DNA of 20,836 nt from Oscillospiraceae bacterium (GTDB taxonomy: Bacteria; Bacillota_A; Clostridia; Oscillospirales; Ruminococcaceae). Of this stretch, positions 15,212-20,836 are shown piece by piece. Made by a program: the position numbers and the translations under genes. Each line of letters starts with the position of its first letter. The first letter of the stretch is position 1. The notes under the pieces are model-generated. The model was not told where the DNA came from and ran no database searches. It was given only the letters and a program-made list of their open reading frames with translations. The DNA is taken from NCBI GenBank assembly GCA_900766795.1, contig CAAFWX010000035.1, positions 1 to 20,836 on the forward strand, written 5' to 3'.

Positions 15212-15221
15212 TTTGTACAAA
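15212..15221. promoter_or_regulatory. Perfect 10-bp palindrome TTTGTACAAA in the operon control region
   Basis: TTTGTACAAA equals its own reverse complement and is flanked by CC on the left and AGG on the right. It lies between candidate promoters P1 and P2 and could be an operator. A looser repeat with related half-sites (TTTTGT ... ACAAAA, 15258-15278) is nearby. Confidence 0.35.
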
Positions 15222-15306
15222 AGGGTTTGCAGGACTGCCCCAAACTTTCACGGCACATTTTGTTTAAATTTCACAAAACGCTTCAAAAAAACATTTACTG
15301 ATATTT

Positions 15307-15335
15307 ATTATAGCACATATCACCAAAACGCGCAA
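15307..15335 (-). promoter_or_regulatory. Candidate upstream promoter P2 with extended -10
   Basis: On the minus strand a perfect TATAAT (15307-15312) is preceded by TGC, making an extended -10. A weak -35 TTGCGC (15330-15335) lies 17 bp away. It would give a leader of about 310 bases containing the two palindromes. Confidence 0.5.
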
Positions 15336-15429
15336 TAGTATTAGGAAATTTTTATTCATTTTTTCGCTTTTCTTATTGCTGCTGTGAACGTCTTGTGACG
15401 GCGGTTTTCACCGGTTTTTGTGATTGTTA

Positions 15430-15460
15430 AAAGCAAAACAGGCGAGCAAAAATGCCCGCC
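15430..15460 (-). terminator. Intrinsic terminator after the histidine kinase gene
   Basis: The minus-strand stem GGCGGGC/GCTCGCC (7 bp with one G-U, 15441-15447 and 15454-15460) has a 6-base T-rich loop. It is followed by TGTTTTGCTTTT. It begins 3 bp after the kinase stop codon. This suggests the two-component genes are a separate unit from the pectin operon. Confidence 0.7.
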
Positions 15461-15463
15461 CGA

Positions 15464-16753
15464 TTACCGATTCTTAATCATGGCGCTTGCGGTAAACCAA
15501 GCGCCCTTTGCGTTGTAACAGAAACCCCCGCCGTATCGCTCGCAGATTTCGCCTACGATAGTCATGCCCAGACCGTGGTTCTCGCTGTCGGCTTTCGCGG
15601 TGGGAAGCTTTCCTCCCGAAGCGCTGGGAACATAGTGAAACGTGTTCTTCACGATAATCGTGAGGTAATCCTTGTACATAAAGACCCGTATCTCAGCATA
15701 CGGGTCTTTCGCTTTTTCGGCTGCCTCAAGCGCGTTGTCCAGCAGATTTGAGATAACCGAGGAAATATCCGAAAGCTCAATGCGAAGCTCGGGAAGAAGC
15801 TCCAGCGAATACTCGAACGGGATTTTGCGAATCTCGCTTACCGCCGCCTTGTAGGAAATCACCGCGTCAATAAGGCTGTTTCCCGTGGACTGCGACAGCG
15901 CGGGCTGGAGCCTGTCGGCAGTGTCGCTTATCTCGCGAAGCAGCTCGCGCGCCTGCTCATACTCGCCGCTGTCAATAAGCGCAGACACATTAATCAGGTG
16001 GTTCTTGATATCATGGCGAACCTTTCGCAGACGCTGCGAGGTCTGAAACTGCACCTGAAGCTGCTCCTTAACCGAGCAGTAGTCCGAGCGCAGGTGGTGA
16101 AGCTGCTTTTCGCGGGCATAGGCGGCGCAAATCTCCGCGAAGAAATTAATCACCACAATGCTCATCGCAAGCGTCAGCACAGCCGCCGCAGCAATAACCG
16201 GAGCCGCTTTAGCGCTGCTTTCGTCAAACCCGAAAAGCGAGCCGAACACCGCGGCAATCACCAGAAAAACCGCCGTGACAAAGGAATAATACCGCCATGC
16301 CTCGGGAAAGGTTTCCAACGGCTGCTGAGAGAGGATGTACCACACAAGATACATCAGCCCGCCGCCCACCGCCGCCGAAATCAGCCCGAACAGCGTAAAA
16401 TTGAACACCGTGCCGTATACGGTGTCCGCGTAATCATCACGCATTACCGCAAAAAGCAGGCAGTTTACCGCAAGTTCCGCCGCAGTGCGGATATAGACGC
16501 AGGTGAGAGAAGACGAGATTGCGCGGTACAGCCTTGCGCCAAGGAACGCAATGCAAACCAAAATCAGCACTCCGAGCGAAATTCCGCACCGCGCCCACAA
16601 CGGCAGCACGCCTGCCGCAAAGTCAATCCCTGCGCACAGCACAGCCATAACCGCTGCTGCGGCAGCAGAGCATTTTTCACCGCATAAGTTTCGGACAAAA
16701 ACCACCGACAGCGCGCTTTTCACAAGTGCAATAACAGCCCCGGCAATCAACAT
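15464..16753 (-). CDS. AgrC-like sensor histidine kinase (GHKL/HPK10 type)
   Basis: This 429-residue membrane sensor kinase has about six hydrophobic helices in the N-terminal half (1-210), then a coiled linker. The phosphoacceptor region is RKVRHDIKNHL with His247. The kinase ATPase elements are the N-box NLLDNALEAAE (Asn336-Asn340) and the G-box ENHGLGM (391-397). This is the AgrC/YcbA-type pairing with LytTR regulators. Its ATG overlaps the response regulator stop by 7 bp, so the two are cotranscribed and translationally coupled. No AgrB/AgrD-type peptide genes are visible in the window, so the signal is unknown. An intrinsic terminator follows immediately. Confidence 0.92.
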   Translation of the reverse strand: MLIAGAVIALVKSALSVVFVRNLCGEKCSAAAAAVMAVLCAGIDFAAGVLPLWARCGISLGVLILVCIAFLGARLYRAISSSLTCVYIRTAAELAVNCLLFAVMRDDYADTVYGTVFNFTLFGLISAAVGGGLMYLVWYILSQQPLETFPEAWRYYSFVTAVFLVIAAVFGSLFGFDESSAKAAPVIAAAAVLTLAMSIVVINFFAEICAAYAREKQLHHLRSDYCSVKEQLQVQFQTSQRLRKVRHDIKNHLINVSALIDSGEYEQARELLREISDTADRLQPALSQSTGNSLIDAVISYKAAVSEIRKIPFEYSLELLPELRIELSDISSVISNLLDNALEAAEKAKDPYAEIRVFMYKDYLTIIVKNTFHYVPSASGGKLPTAKADSENHGLGMTIVGEICERYGGGFCYNAKGAWFTASAMIKNR

Positions 16754-17487
16754 TCGCTCACCCTCGCTGTCACATAGTCGGAGATTCGCTCCATCAGCGC
16801 CTTTGCGCGGCGGCGCGACAGCGGAATCATCTCACCGTTGTCAAGCTCAATATCAATGCTGTTCACCGAGCGGATTTTTGAGATATTCACCACAAAGCCG
16901 CGGCAAACCTCGAAAAAGCCCTTGTCGGCAAAGCGCTTCGCAAGCTCCGAAATTCGGACTGCGCAAAGCTGGTACTCCCGACTGCCTGTTTTAAGATACA
17001 CCTTTCTGCGCACGCAGCTAAAGCAAAAGATATCCTCCGCAGTGATTCTAAGCTTGGAGCGCTCCTCGCCGTTAATCGTGTCAAACAGCAGAAATTCGGG
17101 CTTGTGCGCCGCGTAGTCCGCAAGCACGCGCTTTATCTCGGCGGCAATCTCACCCTCGCTGCTGTCCTTTGGAATAAACGCGTTTATCCTGTATGGAATA
17201 GTGTTATACACCTCGGCGCGAAACGAGGTGATAAACAGCAGGAAAAACCCCGAATCCAGCAGGCGCAGTTTCTCCGCCACCGCCTTTCCGTTGATTTCAG
17301 GCATGTCTATGTCCAGCATGACTATATCAAAGCCGTTTCCCTGCTCAAAGGCTTCCACCAGCCTGTTTCCGTCGGTAAACAGCGTGATTTTAGCAGAGCA
17401 GTTGCTTTCCGCTGCGGCGCGCTCGGCAAGCGGCTTTATCTTTTCGCTTATGTACTTTTCGTTGTCGTCGCAGATTGCAATACGCAT
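16747..17487 (-). CDS. LytTR-family response regulator
   Basis: This 246-residue transcription regulator has an N-terminal receiver domain (acidic pair Asp7-Asp8 in AICDDNE, phosphorylation site Asp59 in VMLDIDMPEING, Lys107 in FIPKD). A C-terminal LytTR DNA-binding domain (about 140-246) includes CVRRKVYLKTGSREY and FFEVCRGFVVNISKI. ATG at 17485-17487 was chosen because AAGGGG lies about 8 bases upstream and the predicted transcript starts near 17512. An in-frame GTG 9 bp earlier is less well placed. It forms a pair with the overlapping histidine kinase gene. Three LytTR-consensus boxes lie in its own upstream region, so autoregulation is likely. Confidence 0.93.
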   Translation of the reverse strand: MRIAICDDNEKYISEKIKPLAERAAAESNCSAKITLFTDGNRLVEAFEQGNGFDIVMLDIDMPEINGKAVAEKLRLLDSGFFLLFITSFRAEVYNTIPYRINAFIPKDSSEGEIAAEIKRVLADYAAHKPEFLLFDTINGEERSKLRITAEDIFCFSCVRRKVYLKTGSREYQLCAVRISELAKRFADKGFFEVCRGFVVNISKIRSVNSIDIELDNGEMIPLSRRRAKALMERISDYVTARVSEC

Positions 17488-17518
17488 TGAAGCCACCCCT
17501 TTTTTGTTACTCCTTTAA

Positions 17519-17547
17519 ATTATAACATATTCTCTGCGGGAATACAA
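17519..17547 (-). promoter_or_regulatory. Promoter of the two-component genes
   Basis: On the minus strand a perfect TATAAT with a TG extension (17519-17524) stands 17 bp from a weak -35 TTGTAT (17542-17547). A 6-bp inverted repeat (TCTGCG at 17533-17538, CGCAGA at 17561-17566) spans the -35 and could be a repressor site. Confidence 0.6.
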
Positions 17548-17570
17548 TCGCCTTTCGGCGCGCAGATATT

Positions 17571-17618
17571 ACCGTTTGGGAAGCCAAAACCGTTCGGTAA
17601 AAGCGCCGCACCGTTGGG
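17571..17618 (+). promoter_or_regulatory. Three LytTR-binding boxes, ACCGTTNGG direct repeats
   Basis: ACCGTTTGG (17571-17579), ACCGTTCGG (17589-17597) and ACCGTTGGG (17610-17618) each match the LytTR consensus [TA][AC][CA]GTTN[AG][TG] at all nine positions. Boxes 2 and 3 have the canonical 12-bp gap; boxes 1 and 2 have 9 bp. Box 3 ends 10 bp before the -35 of the plus-strand promoter, a typical activator position. They lie in the gap between the response regulator gene and the MutS-like gene, so the neighbouring LytTR regulator is the obvious candidate to bind them. Confidence 0.78.
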
Positions 17619-17628
17619 AGAAAACCTG

Positions 17629-17657
17629 TTGCTTTCCGCACGCTTTCGGGCTATAAT
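17629..17657 (+). promoter_or_regulatory. Promoter of the MutS-like gene
   Basis: A perfect TATAAT (17652-17657) is 17 bp from a weak -35 TTGCTT (17629-17634). A weak -35 fits an activator-dependent promoter, with the LytTR boxes just upstream. The predicted start near 17664 gives a leader of about 100 bases with a short CCGC/GCGG stem at 17720-17740. Confidence 0.6.
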
Positions 17658-17750
17658 GCAAGAAAGACGCTCTGAACCTCACGAAAGTAGAATTTCCGAA
17701 AATCAGATTTAGGGCAATACCGCACAGACTTCATCTGCGGCATACAATGC

Positions 17751-17756
17751 GAGGTG
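17751..17756 (+). promoter_or_regulatory. Ribosome binding site deciding the MutS-like TTG start
   Basis: GAGGTG lies 6 bases before TTG at 17763. An in-frame GTG at 17754 lies inside this site and has no site of its own, so the TTG start is preferred. Confidence 0.6.
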
Positions 17757-17762
17757 TTTCTA

Positions 17763-19373
17763 TTGCTTAGTCTATTGTACCCCGACAACTATACGCCGAG
17801 CGGGAGGACGCTTGACATGACGGTTGCCGAAAACCTGGAGCTGGAGTACATTGCCATGCTTTTGTGCCCCTATAACACTGAATTTGCGCTCGGCGTACTC
17901 ACCGAGCTTATTTCGGACGAAGCGGTGATACGCTGGCGGCAGGATGTGCTGGAGGATTTTCTCAGCGTGCCGCAGCTTGAGGTTAATCTACGGCGAAGCA
18001 TGAATACCATCTACGCCAACGCGCGCTCTGTCTACGCCCGAAAAGGCTCCACCCAATCGCTATTCGAGATTCAGGAAAACATTGCGGACATGGAAGCCTT
18101 TGCCGCCTGCATGGACGAGTGCCATGAGTTTATACAAAAATACCGCTCAAGGCTGCGCTCCGAGGGCGTTAAACGTGTACTGGAGCAGCTTGACGAGCGG
18201 TATAATTCCGAAGCCTACAAGCAAATGCTGGAGGAAATCGCAGAGCTTAAAAAGGCGCTTGCCGTTGGGATAAAAAGCGTCACCTTTACGATAAATTTTG
18301 ACGACATGATGCGCCCGACAGAAGCTATGATTATTTCTGCGGACAAAGAGCCTGTGCGGAAGAAAACCCGCTTTGAGCGACTCTTTTCTGCCGACAAATC
18401 CGCCGAGCCAATCTCGCAGATTTACACCCGAAAAGCCAAGGAAGGGCAGATTACCGAGATAAACGGAGCGCTGTTCACCGAGCTTGATGCGCTGTGCGGC
18501 GGCTGCATAAAACGAATGAACACCACAATAAAGCGCTGCTACGAGCAAGTCTCCGACATGCTGATTACGCTTTCAAAGCAGATAGATTTCTTCATCGGAG
18601 CAAAAGGGCTTGCTGAACGGGCGCAGCAGATGGGGCTTGCCTGCTGCCGCCCGACGATTGCTCCATCGGCGCAGCGTAAATTCGTCTGCCAAGCCATGCA
18701 CGACCCTGTGCTTACCAATCGGTTATTATCAGAGCGCGTCCGCGAAAACAATATCGTCCCCGTCTACACCAACGCCTGCACCATGGACGACGCGGCGCGC
18801 CTGATGATAATATCAGGCACCAACAACGGCGGCAAGACAACCTACCTGCGAGCGGTAGGAATAAACCAGATTCTCGCGCAGGCAGGGCTGTTCGTTTATG
18901 CGAAGAGCGCGGAGATTTCACTGTGCGACCGAATTTTTTTCCTGTCGCCGAAGGAGGAAAAGGCGGGCGTAAACACCAGCCGTTTCACCGAGGAATGCAA
19001 GGATATCCGCCGCACGCTGGACCGCGCGACGGAAAAAAGCCTGATTCTTATGAACGAAAGCCTGTCCGGCACAACGCCCTACGAAGCCCTGATTCTGGGC
19101 GAGGAGGTTCTGCGAATTTTCGCGCATATTGGCTGCCGGCTGGTTTTCACAACGCATATTCCGGGGCTTGCCGACCTGCCCGAAAAGGTGAATGCGGGTG
19201 AAGTTAAGAGCAGGCTGGTTTCCCTTGTGGCGCTGTGTGACGAAAACGGCGTACCGACCTATCAGATAACGGAGGGAAAGCCCGACCGCGCCCGAAACGC
19301 GCAGTATATTTTCAGAAAATTCGGGATTTCTTTTGAGGAATACGCTGATTCAAAGCGGAATCAGCAAGGCTGA
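17763..19373 (+). CDS. MutS-like ATPase lacking the mismatch-recognition domain
   Basis: This 536-residue protein has the MutS clamp/core-like helical region (about 20-300) and a C-terminal MutS-type ABC ATPase. Walker A is SGTNNGGKTTYLRAVG (GTNNGGKT at 352-359). The DRIFFLSPKE and NTSRFTEE segments match the MutS signature region, the TTH histidine is at 465, and FTTHIPGLADL follows. Walker B reads LILMNES: the usual Asp-Glu is Asn431-Glu432, a variant seen in other divergent MutS-like proteins. The N-terminal mismatch-binding domain and any Smr nuclease domain are absent, so canonical mismatch repair is unlikely. It is the only plus-strand gene here, divergent from the LytTR pair and behind the LytTR boxes. 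Its actual DNA or nucleic-acid substrate is unknown. Confidence 0.88.
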   Translation: MLSLLYPDNYTPSGRTLDMTVAENLELEYIAMLLCPYNTEFALGVLTELISDEAVIRWRQDVLEDFLSVPQLEVNLRRSMNTIYANARSVYARKGSTQSLFEIQENIADMEAFAACMDECHEFIQKYRSRLRSEGVKRVLEQLDERYNSEAYKQMLEEIAELKKALAVGIKSVTFTINFDDMMRPTEAMIISADKEPVRKKTRFERLFSADKSAEPISQIYTRKAKEGQITEINGALFTELDALCGGCIKRMNTTIKRCYEQVSDMLITLSKQIDFFIGAKGLAERAQQMGLACCRPTIAPSAQRKFVCQAMHDPVLTNRLLSERVRENNIVPVYTNACTMDDAARLMIISGTNNGGKTTYLRAVGINQILAQAGLFVYAKSAEISLCDRIFFLSPKEEKAGVNTSRFTEECKDIRRTLDRATEKSLILMNESLSGTTPYEALILGEEVLRIFAHIGCRLVFTTHIPGLADLPEKVNAGEVKSRLVSLVALCDENGVPTYQITEGKPDRARNAQYIFRKFGISFEEYADSKRNQQG

Positions 19374-19401
19374 CAGTAAGTTCCTCTCGGAAAGCAAAAA
19401 T

Positions 19402-19423
19402 GGGGCGCTCAGATGGGCGCCCC
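19402..19423. terminator. Bidirectional stem-loop terminator between convergent genes
   Basis: Perfect 7-bp arms GGGGCGC (19402-19408) and GCGCCCC (19417-19423) lie 28 bp after the MutS-like stop. On the minus strand the stem is followed by ATTTTTGCTTT, a fair U-tract; on the plus strand by the weaker GTTATTC. It can serve the MutS-like gene and the convergent minus-strand unit. Confidence 0.7.
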
Positions 19424-19554
19424 GTTATTCATATACCGTATTTCCGATTCGTTTTGTAATACAAAACATTTTTCCGAGAAAAAAACGCAGTGTTTACGGC
19501 TGTCTGAGTGGCTTCCTTTCCCTCGGGGGGTTCATACTGATTTACTTAGATTGC

Positions 19555-19896
19555 TCAGGCTTGCTGTTTTTGAGTTTGAACAAAAACAAATGTACAGTTT
19601 ACTATACACCATGCCACAATTGTTATAATGATTTTCAAAATAAAAAATACCGTGCTGCGATAAATAATGGTTTTTTCATTCTGACTTCCTATCGTCAAGG
19701 TTTCATAACCAAAAAATTGTTGTATCTCAATGTCTTTCCATCGCCCAAATCATACGACGGCTTAATTGTATATAACCCTGAGTTATAGGAATATTCCACT
19801 TATGCCCTGCACAGATGTAATATTTATAGATACCCACAGAATAAAAAACATAGAGAAAAGTGAAACGACGAGTTTAATCAGTTTGGATTTATTCAT
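19555..19896 (-). pseudogene. Decayed relative of the 19998-20558 two-helix membrane protein
   Basis: A strong SD-like AGGGGGAG lies 5 bases before ATG 19894-19896. The frame encodes a 37-residue start with a hydrophobic helix (KLIKLVVSLFSMFFILWVSI) and stops at 19783. The same frame has further stops at codons 45 and 49, then is open for 64 codons to a TGA at 19555-19557. That stretch includes QQFFGYETLTIGSQ and a C-terminal helix (VFFILKIIITIVAWCIV). Between them, the +1 frame gives a protein-like YNSGLYTIKPSYDLGDG. Two compensating one-base shifts would join all three parts into about 113 residues. FGYE and the helix-domain-helix plan match the neighbouring protein at 19998-20558. A genuine 37-residue membrane peptide is the alternative. 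Confidence 0.6.
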
Positions 19897-19997
19897 CTTT
19901 TCTCCCCCTTCAAAATGCTAAGCAACCCATTGCCTTTTCCGGTACGAATAACTAACATATGACCACCAAAACATAGAAAAATTTAAATTCTATAAAA

Positions 19998-20558
19998 TCA
20001 GCGCTTTATAAATAAATACTTTACAAATCCAATAAAAATCAGCAGCCAAATAAGTCCCAATGTCATATAGAACGGAAATACAGGAGAAAAACCGGCAAAG
20101 ACTGTATGAGATATACCATTTTTTTGCAATTCCACTTTCTCATAACCAAAGCAATAGCTATAATTTACGTTTGCGCCATTGGCTAAAGCGGTTTGATGGG
20201 TTTGAGGCTTTAAGCATACCTGTTCATTAGGGGTTGAAGCCTGTGAAGATAGATATTCACCGCTATGAGAATACTTTGAAAGCTTTGACGCCCTTGCGTC
20301 ATATATTACTATGTATTCAGCATTAACCTCTTTTACTCCGGTGAATCCCGGTGAATGAATATCTATGATTGTTTTCTCATTTCCGGATTCATCATACAAA
20401 ACCGCTTTGTTTGAAGAAAACGAAACACAAAACTCATCTTCCACAGCGATTATATTGCTGATTTGCCCTGCGCTGTTGTTTAGGAACACAATATAAGCCA
20501 CAAGAAATACTGTTAATGCTATTGCTTTAAAAAAGACCTTAACAGCCTGACACCGCAT
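19998..20558 (-). CDS. Hypothetical membrane protein with two terminal helices
   Basis: I do not recognise this 186-residue protein. It has an N-terminal helix (about 9-27) and a central extracytoplasmic domain (30-160). A second helix is at the C-terminus (about 163-184), ending KYLFIKR. The central part has beta-rich repeats such as VSFSSNKAVLYDESGNEKTI and YIVIYDARASKLSKYSHSGEY, which resemble blades of a beta-propeller-like repeat. AGAGGG precedes the ATG by 8 bases. The coding region is AT-rich compared with the pectin genes. It begins 27 bp after the rRNA/tRNA terminator with no clear promoter of its own. A decayed relative lies just downstream. Confidence 0.72.
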   Translation of the reverse strand: MRCQAVKVFFKAIALTVFLVAYIVFLNNSAGQISNIIAVEDEFCVSFSSNKAVLYDESGNEKTIIDIHSPGFTGVKEVNAEYIVIYDARASKLSKYSHSGEYLSSQASTPNEQVCLKPQTHQTALANGANVNYSYCFGYEKVELQKNGISHTVFAGFSPVFPFYMTLGLIWLLIFIGFVKYLFIKR

Positions 20559-20572
20559 TTTTTTACCCTCTC

Positions 20573-20610
20573 AAATAACAAGAAGTCCGAACATTTCTTA
20601 ATGCTCGGAC
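20573..20610 (-). terminator. Terminator of the rRNA-tRNA operon
   Basis: On the minus strand, arms GTCCGA (20605-20610) and TCGGAC (20585-20590) continue through a G-U pair and a CATT/AATG inner stem to an AAGA loop, about 11 pairs. TTCTTGTTATTT follows. It lies 10 bp after the tRNA-Asn gene. Confidence 0.8.
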
Positions 20611-20620
20611 CAGTTCAATA

Positions 20621-20697
20621 TGGCTCCCCCGACTGGACTTGAACCAGTGACACCCTGATTAACAGTCAGGTGCTACTACCGACTGAGCTACGGAGGA
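20621..20697 (-). tRNA. tRNA-Asn: tRNA-Asn (anticodon GTT)
   Basis: The minus strand gives a complete cloverleaf. The acceptor arms are TCCTCCG and CGGGGGA with one G-U pair. The anticodon stem is CCTGA/TCAGG with loop CTGTTAA, so the anticodon is GTT. The T arm is CTGG-TTCAAGT-CCAG, and CCA is encoded at the 3' end (20621-20623). The D arm has a short stem with one extra base compared with most tRNA-Asn. It follows a 5S rRNA gene, as is common in Clostridia. Confidence 0.95.
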
Positions 20698-20705
20698 ATA
20701 TAGAA

Positions 20706-20732
20706 ACACAGCAGGCGAGTTACCTGCTGTGT
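20706..20732 (-). repeat. Perfect 10-bp hairpin between 5S rRNA and tRNA-Asn
   Basis: Arms ACACAGCAGG (20706-20715) and CCTGCTGTGT (20723-20732) pair fully around a 7-base loop. On the minus strand it is followed by TTTCTATATT, so it could be a partial terminator or a processing signal separating 5S rRNA from the tRNA. Confidence 0.7.
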
Positions 20733-20738
20733 CTATTG

Positions 20739-20836
20739 ATGTCGGCACCTATCTATCTTCCCGGGCAGTTGCCCGCCAAGTATTGTCGACGCAAGTGAGC
20801 TTAACTACTGTGTTCGGAATGGGAACAGGTGGACCC
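20739..20836 (-). rRNA. rrf: 5S ribosomal RNA, 5' end cut by window edge
   Basis: The minus strand contains the conserved 5S elements: CCGAACACAG followed by AGTTAAGC, and then TACTTGGCGGGCAACTGCCC and GGGAAGATAG. The 3' end lies near GCCGACAT at 20739. About 98 bases are visible; the first 20 or so are beyond the window. It marks the end of an rRNA operon on the minus strand. Confidence 0.93.

Noticed and set aside
15273..15292. Possible catabolite-response (cre) site in the operon control region
   Set aside because: The CG-centred AAAACGCTTC lacks the TG and CA outer bases and the correct spacing of the cre consensus; no acceptable match was found in 14989-15463.
17571..17618. Short repeats considered as a CRISPR fragment
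   Set aside because: Nine-base repeats with 9- and 12-bp gaps are far too short for CRISPR and match a known regulator-binding consensus.
17747..17770. Seven-codon leader frame (MRGVSIA) overlapping the MutS-like start
   Set aside because: It has no ribosome binding site and no sign of regulatory codons; the GAGGTG inside it serves the TTG start.
19333..19788. Plus-strand frame of 151 codons after the MutS-like gene
   Set aside because: It starts inside the MutS-like gene, has no ribosome site, crosses the terminator hairpin and reads antisense to the better supported decayed gene at 19555-19896.

Overview
The window looks like a chromosomal segment of a moderately GC-rich gut Clostridia member, probably a Ruminococcus/Oscillospiraceae-type anaerobe. 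This is inferred from AGGAGG-type ribosome binding sites, the rRNA/tRNA gene sequences, the LplABC-type sugar transporter and the AgrC/LytTR-type two-component pair; no taxonomic marker beyond a partial 5S rRNA is present. Nearly all genes lie on the minus strand, co-directional with an rRNA operon whose tail (5S rRNA, tRNA-Asn) enters from the right edge.

Minus-strand positions 14988 down to 1 hold a tightly packed 15-gene pectin (galacturonan/rhamnogalacturonan) utilisation locus. In transcription order it has a six-helix membrane protein, two CUT1 permeases, a large lipoprotein solute-binding protein, two small four-helix membrane proteins, an MsmX/UgpC-type ATPase, two more four-helix membrane proteins, a GH28 polygalacturonase, a GH105 unsaturated uronyl hydrolase, a GH4 alpha-galacturonidase with the diagnostic CHEV motif, an AEC-family carrier, KduD and KDPG aldolase (cut by the left edge). 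The glycoside hydrolases lack signal peptides. The inferred route is ABC import of pectic oligosaccharides, cytosolic trimming by GH28/GH105/GH4, then the 4-deoxy-5-ketouronate to KDG to KDPG to pyruvate plus glyceraldehyde-3-phosphate pathway. KduI and KdgK are not in the window. A 475-bp AT-rich regulatory region (14989-15463) with several good promoter matches and operator-like palindromes precedes the locus.

Upstream of that region, after a terminator, lies an AgrC-like GHKL histidine kinase / LytTR response regulator pair (15464-17487). It is divergent from a plus-strand MutS-like ATPase that lacks a mismatch-recognition domain (17763-19373). The divergent promoter region carries three direct repeats ACCGTTNGG, each a full match to the published LytTR-binding consensus. 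Two of them have the canonical 12-bp gap, placed just upstream of the MutS-like gene's promoter. This is the most specific regulatory prediction in the window.

The right end (about 19430-20560) is AT-rich. It carries an unrecognised two-helix membrane protein (19998-20558) and, downstream of it, what appears to be a decayed relative (19555-19896) with internal stops and two compensating frameshifts. A terminator, tRNA-Asn, a strong hairpin and a partial 5S rRNA complete the window.

The best candidates for undescribed biology are the LytTR-box/MutS-like ATPase module and the set of small membrane proteins built into the sugar-transporter operon, two of which are translationally coupled to the transport ATPase.
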